A DNA stretch of 64,000 nt from Pollutiaquabacter aromativorans (GTDB lineage Bacteria; Bacteroidota; Bacteroidia; AKYH767-A; 2013-40CM-41-45). Each line of letters opens with the position of its first letter. Position 1 is the stretch's first letter. This document shows positions 40,801 to 47,835 of this stretch, piece after piece. Location of the stretch: positions 2,914,001 to 2,978,000 of the forward strand of contig CP185379.1 in NCBI GenBank assembly GCA_049177215.1, read 5' to 3'. The notes beneath the pieces were generated by a model. That model saw only the letters and a list, made by a program, of their open reading frames with translations, had not been told where the DNA came from and searched no databases. The position numbers were made by a program, and so were the translations under genes.

Positions 40801-40877
40801 GGGGCGAGGGACGAGGGACGGGGGACGGGGGACGAGGGACGGGGGACGAGGGACGAGGGACGAGGGACGGGGGACGA
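40801..40877 (+). repeat. Tandem array of 11 GGGACGA/GGGACGG heptamers
   Basis: Eleven units without one break in phase: GGGGCGA, then ten GGGACG(A or G). Only position 4 of the first unit and position 7 vary. It lies 60 bp from the exonuclease ATG, on the upstream side, with the same unit that precedes pheS. Confidence 0.97.
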
Positions 40878-40941
40878 AAAAAATGACGCGTTTATAAGAA
40901 ACGGGATAATTCCAGGACGCGATGGTTGGTATAAACCTTGG

Positions 40942-41453
40942 CTATTGCTTTATCATACGTAAGGTTGCCAGGCGATCACCGGATGTAACTTGTATCAGGT
41001 AAACTCCGTTTGGAATGTGGCTGCAGTCGAGCGTTTCTGAGATAGCTAGCCGTCCGCTCTGAGCCTTGACCAGTCGTCCGGTGGCATCGAAGATTTGAAT
41101 GCTTCCTTCGCCCGGTTCACATTATCGAATCGAATCTCCTGCACATTCTCCTGGGCATTGTTATTCCCCGAAACGGTCATCCACTGAAGAAACCCCGTGG
41201 AATCGGCTTTGCAGGTCAGTCCGTTTTCATACCAATATCCGTCAAAACTCAGGTTCCCAAACGGATCCGTACCGGTAGCGTTTCTTGGACCCACATAACC
41301 CGAGAAGAGCAGATTGCCCTGGTCATCGAAATCATAATCGCTGAAGCGCGAGAGGGTGCTATCATAAACATACACATCACCGATGTGTTGTCCGTACACA
41401 TCTAATACGGAATGGATCAGCAGGAAAACAAGTAAGTAGAAATTAAGTCGCAT
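40942..41453 (-). pseudogene. Small T9SS protein gene broken by a single-base deletion
   Basis: Met 41453 gives a signal peptide (MRLNFYLLVFLLIHSVLDVYG) and about 90 residues of repetitive beta sequence (FDDQGNLLFSGYVG, DPFGNLSFDGYW). Near 41116 the frame is lost: it reads NVNRAKEAFKSSM and stops at 41046. In the other frame the T9SS type A domain continues (GEGSIQIFDATGRLVKAQ, SHIPNGVYLIQVTSGDR) to a stop at 40942. Adding back one C restores NPGEGSIQIF, the usual motif. So the gene once encoded a 170-residue secreted protein. Pseudogene or sequence error. Confidence 0.8.
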
Positions 41454-41462
41454 GTCGATCAT

Positions 41463-41690
41463 TTTCGGAAAGAAATGAAAAAACCACTAAAGTGCCATGC
41501 GGTCTCCAACCTATTCCGGTACTGTCATCCAAGCAAAGGCGAACGCAACAATTCAGGAGGTAAAAGGAAGAAAAGACGTACTTGGTGGGCTTCGCTTCGG
41601 ATTCATGATCCGTCATTCATCCCAAGGTGCGGCAAGAAACCGGCATTCCAGTCACCAAATTCCAATCACTAATAACAAATCTCCAACCTC
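41463..41690. other. Intergenic region, nothing recognised
   Basis: A 228-bp region between two minus-strand genes. It must hold the promoter of the T9SS pseudogene. ATTCCAATCACTAATAACAAATC near 41660 is weakly heptameric. No gene is seen. Confidence 0.4.
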
Positions 41691-42098
41691 TCACCTCAAC
41701 ATCACTCCCCGCTTATTCAGCACCGGGATGTTGGTGAAATTTTCTTCCTTGATTGACTCCGGTAAAAAGATGTACTTCTTGTCGTACATATCGGAACCCA
41801 TATAGAAACTGACCCAATACTCGTTACTCAATCCGAACAGGTTGTCCATGATCATCTCGATGCGCGCATAATCCTGCGGATCCACATTCCCGATAAGGTG
41901 GCGAAGGATGGATGTTTTCACTTCTTTCCCGTCGAGTTCGCCATACCCTTTCGAGCTCACCAATACTCCGCGGATCACTTCATCGTTCAGGTTGACGAGG
42001 TACACATGCCATTCCATGGTACCGGATTCTTCGTTCGGCTCCTTCACAGCAGCAAGGACGATATTCTTGACTTCAGGCCGGTGAATGTCTTTCAGCAT
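41691..42098 (-). CDS. Conserved hypothetical protein
   Basis: I do not recognise a function. The 135-residue cytoplasmic protein reads MLKDIHRPEVKNIVLAAVKE, WHVYLVNLNDEVIRGVLVSSKGYGEL, VKTSILRHLIGNVDPQDYARIEMI and ends YDKKYIFLPESIKEENFTNIPVLNKRGVMLR. It is clearly folded and has a repeated beta-alpha pattern. The C-terminal IFLPESI..ENFTNIPVL.KRGVMLR is well defined and looks conserved. Confidence 0.75.
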   Translation of the reverse strand: MLKDIHRPEVKNIVLAAVKEPNEESGTMEWHVYLVNLNDEVIRGVLVSSKGYGELDGKEVKTSILRHLIGNVDPQDYARIEMIMDNLFGLSNEYWVSFYMGSDMYDKKYIFLPESIKEENFTNIPVLNKRGVMLR

Positions 42099-42255
42099 AG
42101 GAAGCGTAAAGGTACGGAAAAGTTGGGGCGGGGTGGATTGGATATTGGAGGTTGGTTATTCGTGATTTAATATCCGCGATTGGCGGTGGGTCGGGTTGAA
42201 AGATCATTCCAAACTCTACAAGCAATAAAACTGGAAACGCGGAACTCGAAACCCG

Positions 42256-42285
42256 CCTGCCTGCCGCAGCTTTAGCGTAGGCAGG
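42256..42285 (-). repeat. 30-bp hairpin element, copy 6
   Basis: Perfect 7-bp inverted ends, identical in core to copy 2. Flanked by CGAAACC and GGAACCC heptamers, as in the large blocks, 30 bp from the serine hydrolase stop codon. Confidence 0.85.
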
Positions 42286-42317
42286 GAACCCGGAACCAGT
42301 TCGTCACACCTCCCTCC

Positions 42318-43475
42318 TTACCGGACCATCTCGACAGCTCCCCGCACGTAGGCCTTGAAGTCGCTGTAATGCTGGTCTTCCTCTTTGGTGCCGCGTTCAA
42401 TGCCGAGCCGCACCACGACGAGTTGCAGATCCGGGATCACGATGATGTATTGACCAAGGATTCCTCTTGCATACACGACCCGATGACCATCCACGGTTGC
42501 AAGCCACCAGTGATAACCATAATAATCAGTGACCGCTCCCCGCTCATCCGGCAAGCCGATGGGCGTGGTCATTTGTCGGATATAATCTTTCGACACTATT
42601 TGCCTGCCTTGAGACATTCCACTGTCAAGCACCAACTGTCCGATCCGGGCAAAATCGCGGGCATTGGAATAGAAACAACAATACGCCTTTTCAATTCCGT
42701 CGGCGTGATCGAGCGACCAGAACGCGGGAGCGGTTGCCCCCAGCGGCTTCCACAGTTTTTTCGCAGCGTAATCAGACAAACGTTCGCCCGTGGCTCGTTC
42801 AAGGATCATTCCCAACAACAACGTGTTGCCGCTCATGTACCGGAACACGGAACCGGGCTCCTCGATCACCTTGAGCTTATTCGTCAGTGCCGGTAAGTCG
42901 GTTCCATAATACGCCTCGGTAGTATAGGAGAAGAGCGAAGCATACGATTCATCCCAGTTCAGGCCGGAGCTCATCATCAACAACTCCCGGATGCTGCAGC
43001 TGTTTCCCGCATCGGTATTGAAATGCGGCAGATAGCGCCCGATCGGCTGGTCGAGTTCCAGGAGGTGTTCATCGGCCGCGATCCCCACGAGCAACCCGAC
43101 AATGCTCTTTGCAACGGAAAAAGAATTGCTGGGCGATACCGTATCGTAGCGGTCCCAGTATTGTTCGTACAACAAGCTGTCGTTGCGAACTACCAGGTAG
43201 GCAACGCTTTTGTTCTTCTCCAACTCCCCGCTGAGCGGTGCGGAGGGCCGGCGGTCCTGATAGTCGGATGCATAGGGCCAACGAACGGGTGCCGGATCGT
43301 CGATGATGCGGGTGGAAAACAGCTCCAGATCATCGATACCCGGATAGGTATAGACCAGTGTTTTGAAAACGTAGCTGTAACCGGTAATCATCAGGGCCAC
43401 CGAGCCACTGAGGAGAAACAAGAAGATCAGCCCGAGTGTTCGAAACAGGATCCGACGGAAGCGTGCGTTAGCCAT
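42318..43475 (-). CDS. Membrane-anchored class C beta-lactamase-like serine hydrolase
   Basis: The 385-residue protein has one N-terminal helix (LFRTLGLIFLFLLSGSVALMITGYSYVF) and a periplasmic domain of the AmpC/esterase fold: SVAK (FSVAKSIVGLLVG, near residue 121) is the active Ser-x-x-Lys, YMSGN the Tyr-x-N position, and HRVVYARG the third site region. Such proteins are esterases, D-amino-peptidases or penicillin-binding proteins, and resistance cannot be inferred. It lies between hypothetical genes on the same strand. Confidence 0.9.
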   Translation of the reverse strand: MANARFRRILFRTLGLIFLFLLSGSVALMITGYSYVFKTLVYTYPGIDDLELFSTRIIDDPAPVRWPYASDYQDRRPSAPLSGELEKNKSVAYLVVRNDSLLYEQYWDRYDTVSPSNSFSVAKSIVGLLVGIAADEHLLELDQPIGRYLPHFNTDAGNSCSIRELLMMSSGLNWDESYASLFSYTTEAYYGTDLPALTNKLKVIEEPGSVFRYMSGNTLLLGMILERATGERLSDYAAKKLWKPLGATAPAFWSLDHADGIEKAYCCFYSNARDFARIGQLVLDSGMSQGRQIVSKDYIRQMTTPIGLPDERGAVTDYYGYHWWLATVDGHRVVYARGILGQYIIVIPDLQLVVVRLGIERGTKEEDQHYSDFKAYVRGAVEMVR

Positions 43476-43528
43476 GCTCTCAAGTTAGGCATCGCACTGC
43501 CGTGTCAGTAATCGTCCGGAAGAGTTTT

Positions 43529-43747
43529 TCAGCCTTCCGTTGTTGGCTTCAGACTGCGTAACGCATCGATCGTCGCCTGCCCGATATCACAGGGGGCCTT
43601 CGGTTCAAAATTCTTCGTCTTGGAAATGACCGCGTCCATCCAGGTATCGAACTCTGCAGGCGAAATATCCCGCCCACGATCCGGATGGTCATCGTCGGGT
43701 AACTGGCGTTCATCCAATTGGCGCAACGCTACAATGGATCTGTTCAT
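43529..43747 (-). CDS. Small hypothetical protein
   Basis: The 72-residue acidic protein reads MNRSIVALRQLDERQLPDDD and DISPAEFDTWMDAVISKTKNFE. I do not recognise it. Met 43747 is chosen because TACCTTCA (minus strand, 43756-43763), close to the promoter box, lies just upstream inside the longer frame. Between lipB and the serine hydrolase on the same strand. Confidence 0.6.
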   Translation of the reverse strand: MNRSIVALRQLDERQLPDDDHPDRGRDISPAEFDTWMDAVISKTKNFEPKAPCDIGQATIDALRSLKPTTEG

Positions 43748-43802
43748 GTTTTTTGAAGGTACGAAAAATTTGTCGGAATTCCAAATGCGAGAATAGGGCA
43801 AT

Positions 43803-44519
43803 TCACCCCAGCTCCGCCGGTTCCAACTGCATACCGAAAAGCGCGGCCAGCTCGTGTTTCAATCTGTGACTCACTTCTGACATATCGATTGCCCGGCCCA
43901 ATTCCCGTTGCAGCGAGGTCACATCCTTGTCTTTGATTCCGCAGGGTACGATGTGTTCGAAATAGGAAAGGTCCGTATTGACATTGAACGCGAAACCGTG
44001 CATGGTAACCCAGCGGGAGCAACGCACACCCATCGCGCAGATCTTACGGGCCTTCGCATCATCTTCCGGGTCGATCCAGACACCTGTATAGCCGGGATAA
44101 CGACCAGCTTTCACACCATAGGAACCGAGCACGCGGATGATGGCCTCTTCCAAATACCGGAGGTAGCGGTGTATATCGGTGAAAAAATCGTCGAGGTCGA
44201 GGATCGGATAGCCTACCAGCTGCCCGGGACCGTGATACGTGATATCGCCGCCCCGGTTATTCTTAATGAAAATCGCTCCAATTTCCTTTAACGTTTGTTC
44301 ATCCGCCAATAAATGACCGGCATCCCCGCTTCTACCCAGGGTGAATACGTGGGGGTGCTCGCAGAAAAGGAGATAATGATGGAGTGGCTCCTGTTCTTCC
44401 TGCCGAAGATTTCGGTTCCGAAGTTTGCGATCTACCAATTCCTGGAACAGCCGTTCCTGTAAATCCCAGGCCTCCTGGTATCCGAAACGCCCCAACTCGC
44501 TGAACAATACTCGCGGCAT
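43803..44519 (-). CDS. lipB: Octanoyltransferase LipB
   Basis: It moves octanoyl from acyl carrier protein to the lipoyl domains of 2-oxoacid dehydrogenases. The 238-residue protein has the family signature RGGDITYHGPGQLVGYPILDL, the catalytic Lys in KICAMGVR and the catalytic Cys in VPCGIKDKDVTSL. The promoter box TAACTTTG (minus strand, 44524-44531) ends 4 bp before the ATG, so the mRNA is probably leaderless. Confidence 0.96.
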   Translation of the reverse strand: MPRVLFSELGRFGYQEAWDLQERLFQELVDRKLRNRNLRQEEQEPLHHYLLFCEHPHVFTLGRSGDAGHLLADEQTLKEIGAIFIKNNRGGDITYHGPGQLVGYPILDLDDFFTDIHRYLRYLEEAIIRVLGSYGVKAGRYPGYTGVWIDPEDDAKARKICAMGVRCSRWVTMHGFAFNVNTDLSYFEHIVPCGIKDKDVTSLQRELGRAIDMSEVSHRLKHELAALFGMQLEPAELG

Positions 44520-44523
44520 CGCG

Positions 44524-44531
44524 CAAAGTTA
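44524..44531 (-). promoter_or_regulatory. -7 promoter box of lipB
   Basis: TAACTTTG on the minus strand, 4 bp before the lipB ATG. One of the shortest box-to-start distances in the window. Confidence 0.6.
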
Positions 44532-44702
44532 AATGTTTCGAGTCTTCCTCCTCCTTTACTCCAGGCCGAAGCGATTCTTCGAATTTCAAACTTTAACAAA
44601 TCCGATTCGAAAGCCTTTGAATCTCCGATAACATTTCTCTTTCCCTTCTCCTCTGGAATCAATCGATCCGCCTACAAATGCAAGTCTCCGCTTCCGATTC
44701 CC

Positions 44703-44710
44703 TACTTTTG
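44703..44710 (+). promoter_or_regulatory. -7 promoter box of the outer-membrane barrel gene
   Basis: TACTTTTG, 49 bp before the ATG at 44760, so this gene has a real 5' leader, unlike its neighbours. Confidence 0.5.
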
Positions 44711-44759
44711 CACGGTCGCGATTTGACCCAACCGTTCGCTTCGCGACATCATACGAACT

Positions 44760-47585
44760 ATGCGTACTTCCCTCTGCCTGCTCCTGCTGTTTCTACTTTT
44801 ACCACTTTTCCTTTCAGCCCAATCTCATTCCGTCAGCGGCAAGCTGTCCGGATCCGATGGCAGCGCGTTGATTGGCGCCTCCGTCATTCTGCAACGACTT
44901 CCCGACTCCTCCTTCGTAGCAGGAACGGTTACGGATGCAACCGGCAATTTCTCGCTCCTGGCACCCCGGCCTGGAGACTATGTTATCAAACTCGCGTTTG
45001 TCGGCTTCGAAGATCTTTTCATTCGACGAAACATCACTACGAACATCGAATTAGGGACCCTGAAGCTGCGCGACAAAGCCACGGTCTTATCGACTGTCAA
45101 TATTGTAGAACTCACGCCTCCCGCGCTCCAGAAAGGCGACACCACCGAATACAACAGTAAAGCGTTCAAGACACAGCCCGATGCCAATGCCGAGGACCTG
45201 GTAACAAAAATGCCGGGCATCCAACAAGGAACCGACGGCAAGGTGCAGGCGCAGGGCGAAAACGTGCAACGCGTGTTGGTCGACGGCAAGCCGTTCTTTG
45301 GCGACGATCCCAATGCCGTGCTGAAGAATCTGCCGGCGGAAGTCATTGACCGTATTCAGGTCTTCGATCAACGCAGTGATCAGAGTCAGTTCACCGGATT
45401 TGACGACGGCAACAGCTTAAAGACGCTCAACATCATTACGAAGCCGCAGTTCCGCGACGGTGTTTTCGGACGCGCATTCGCCGGGGCAGGAACCGAAGAC
45501 CGCTGGAAAGGCGGCGCTACCGTCAACCTCTTCAACAAGAATCGTCGCCTCACTTTCCTGCTAAACGGCAATAACATCAACGAGCAAAACTTCTCTACCG
45601 AGGATCTGCTGGGTGTGATGAGCGGTAGCAGTAACAATAACCGGCCGCAAGGTATGCGCGGGGGTTTCGGTGGACGTGGAGGCGGGCGCGGGCGCGGAGG
45701 TGAAAACTTCTATAACCCGGCTGACAATTTCCTCGTCGATCAGCGAAACGGCATCAGCACCACACAATCGTTCGGTGTGAACTATGCCAATAAATGGAAA
45801 ACAGTCGATGCCAGTTTCAGCTACTTCTTCAACCGGAGTGAAAACGAAGCGGTTTCAGACCTCTATCGAACCTACATCACGGCGGAGAACAGTGACCTGG
45901 CCTACATGGAGACCTCGAACACCAATTCGATCAACCTGAACCATCGCTTCAGTTCGCGCGTGGAATGGAAACTCGACTCCCTCAATTCATTCATCATCCA
46001 GCCGAAGTTCTCTCTTCAGCATAATGAGGGGGACCGGGTCTTGCTCGGAAGCAACATTTCCGGTTCATCGATTACCGGTTTCACCGACACGCAGAATGGC
46101 TCTGATCTGGACGGGATCAACACCAGCGTTTCGCTCCTCTGGCGCCACAGTTTCCAAAAACGTGGTCGCTCGCTAAGCCTTTCCATGACGCCAGGCTTTA
46201 ACAATCAAAAGGGGAATAACTATCTGCTCTCCTTACTCGACAGCTACAACGATACGCTCGCGGCAGACAAAACCGATCAGGTCGGAAGAATCGACAAGCA
46301 AGGTCTTACCCTGAACACACAAGTGAACTATACTGAACCACTGAGCGAACGCAGCCAACTTCAAGTCAGCTATGGCGGAAATTACCAACGGAACACCTCC
46401 GACAAAGCGACGTTCAACTATGTGGCGGCCACACGCGACTACATCGACAAAGACTCGAGCCTTTCCAACAACTTCCGAACGGAGTATGTTTCGCATCAGG
46501 GCGGACTGACCTATCGATACAACAAACAAAAGTGGAACCTGGGTATCGGCGCCAACTATCAGCAGGCATCGCTTGACAACACGTTCATTGATCCCGAGCG
46601 AGAACCGGTTGCCCGCAACTTTTCCTCCGTTTTGCCGAACGCTTTCTTCCAGTACCGATTCAGTCAGCGTAAAAGCCTGCGGGCGAATTATCGCTCGAAC
46701 AATAACGCCCCGACAGCCGACCAATTACAATCCGTCATCAACAACAGCAATCCCCTGCAACTCACTTCCGGCAACCCGGACTTGTCGCAGGACTTTCAAA
46801 ACAATCTCAGCATTCGCTATTCGGCGGTGAATACCGAGAAGAATTCGTCTTTCTTCGCCTTGCTTGCAGGCTCCTACACGTTCGATTATATCGGCAACAG
46901 CACCTTTGTCGCGTTTTCTGACACCGTTCTGAGCAGCACGGTCACACTTGCCAGCGGATCCCAGTACACTCGTCCGGTTAACCTTGACGGTTACTACAAC
47001 CTGCGTTCGTTCATGAATTACAGCTTTCCGGTGAAATTCCTGAAGTCCAACCTCAACCTGAACGCGTCTCTTAACTACAACCTGACACCGAGCCTGATCA
47101 ACGAGTTGAAAAACGAAGCGGGCAGCGGCACCTACGGCGCCGGCGTGTTACTCAGCAGTAACATCAGCGAGAAAGTGGACTTCAGCATCGGCACTAATTT
47201 TTCCTACAATTCCCTGCACAATACCCTACAGGCTTCTGCCGACAACGAATACTACTCACAAACCAGCAGGGCCAAAATCCAGGTGATGCCGTGGAAAGGG
47301 CTGGTCCTGCTTTCGGAGTGGAACTATACGTACAACACGGGGCTTAGCAGCAGCATCAACCAGAACATCCTCTTGTGGAATGCCGGGATCGGATACAAAT
47401 TCGGCAAGGACCGTGCATTCGACTTGCGACTGACGGCCTTCGACCTGCTCGAAGAAAACACCAGTGTAACCCGTACCACCACGGATACCTATTTTGACGA
47501 TAGCCGTACGAACATCCTGCAACGGTATTTCATGCTGACACTGACCTATAATTTCAAGAAATTCCGCGAAGCGGAAGGACAGTGA
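44760..47585 (+). CDS. Outer-membrane beta-barrel protein with carboxypeptidase-regulatory domain
   Basis: The 941-residue protein has a signal peptide (MRTSLCLLLLFLLLPLFLSAQ), an N-terminal carboxypeptidase-regulatory-like domain (about 24-105: VSGKLSGSDGSALIGASVIL to LGTLKL), a plug-like part (AEDLVTKMPGIQQGTDGKVQ, VLVDGKPFFGDDP) and a long beta-barrel with aromatic strand ends to the C-terminus (RYFMLTLTYNFKKF). A Gly/Arg-rich loop (GGFGGRGGGRGRGGENF) lies near residue 300. TonB-box and substrate cannot be seen. It resembles the OMP_b-brl_3 family. It is followed by inverted heptamer arrays. Confidence 0.92.
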   Translation: MRTSLCLLLLFLLLPLFLSAQSHSVSGKLSGSDGSALIGASVILQRLPDSSFVAGTVTDATGNFSLLAPRPGDYVIKLAFVGFEDLFIRRNITTNIELGTLKLRDKATVLSTVNIVELTPPALQKGDTTEYNSKAFKTQPDANAEDLVTKMPGIQQGTDGKVQAQGENVQRVLVDGKPFFGDDPNAVLKNLPAEVIDRIQVFDQRSDQSQFTGFDDGNSLKTLNIITKPQFRDGVFGRAFAGAGTEDRWKGGATVNLFNKNRRLTFLLNGNNINEQNFSTEDLLGVMSGSSNNNRPQGMRGGFGGRGGGRGRGGENFYNPADNFLVDQRNGISTTQSFGVNYANKWKTVDASFSYFFNRSENEAVSDLYRTYITAENSDLAYMETSNTNSINLNHRFSSRVEWKLDSLNSFIIQPKFSLQHNEGDRVLLGSNISGSSITGFTDTQNGSDLDGINTSVSLLWRHSFQKRGRSLSLSMTPGFNNQKGNNYLLSLLDSYNDTLAADKTDQVGRIDKQGLTLNTQVNYTEPLSERSQLQVSYGGNYQRNTSDKATFNYVAATRDYIDKDSSLSNNFRTEYVSHQGGLTYRYNKQKWNLGIGANYQQASLDNTFIDPEREPVARNFSSVLPNAFFQYRFSQRKSLRANYRSNNNAPTADQLQSVINNSNPLQLTSGNPDLSQDFQNNLSIRYSAVNTEKNSSFFALLAGSYTFDYIGNSTFVAFSDTVLSSTVTLASGSQYTRPVNLDGYYNLRSFMNYSFPVKFLKSNLNLNASLNYNLTPSLINELKNEAGSGTYGAGVLLSSNISEKVDFSIGTNFSYNSLHNTLQASADNEYYSQTSRAKIQVMPWKGLVLLSEWNYTYNTGLSSSINQNILLWNAGIGYKFGKDRAFDLRLTAFDLLEENTSVTRTTTDTYFDDSRTNILQRYFMLTLTYNFKKFREAEGQ

Positions 47586-47598
47586 GGCAGGGGTTGGG

Positions 47599-47689
47599 GG
47601 TTTCGGGTTCCCGGTTTCGCGTTTGTTCTGAACTAATTCAACCTGAATATTCCAGAGCTCGAAACCCGGAACCCAAAACCCGGAACTTC
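47599..47689. repeat. Inverted TTTCGGG / CCCGGAA heptamer arrays
   Basis: The left arm 47599-47625 (TTTCGGG, TTCCCGG, TTTCGCG) and right arm 47658-47689 (CGAAACCC, GGAACCC, AAAACCC, GGAACTT) are in inverse orientation and can pair over 32 bp. The structure lies 14 bp after the barrel stop codon. Confidence 0.7.
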
Positions 47690-47835
47690 CAACCAATTCA
47701 ACATCGGTATATTCCACCATTTCGTCGGTCATTCCTCATGGTAGTTCCCGAAAAGGTTAAACCTTTGTGAACGATTGAAATCCAAGGAAGCCGCTACCTT
47801 AGCTGGAAGCGGTTCCACCGTCTAACCAACCACAC

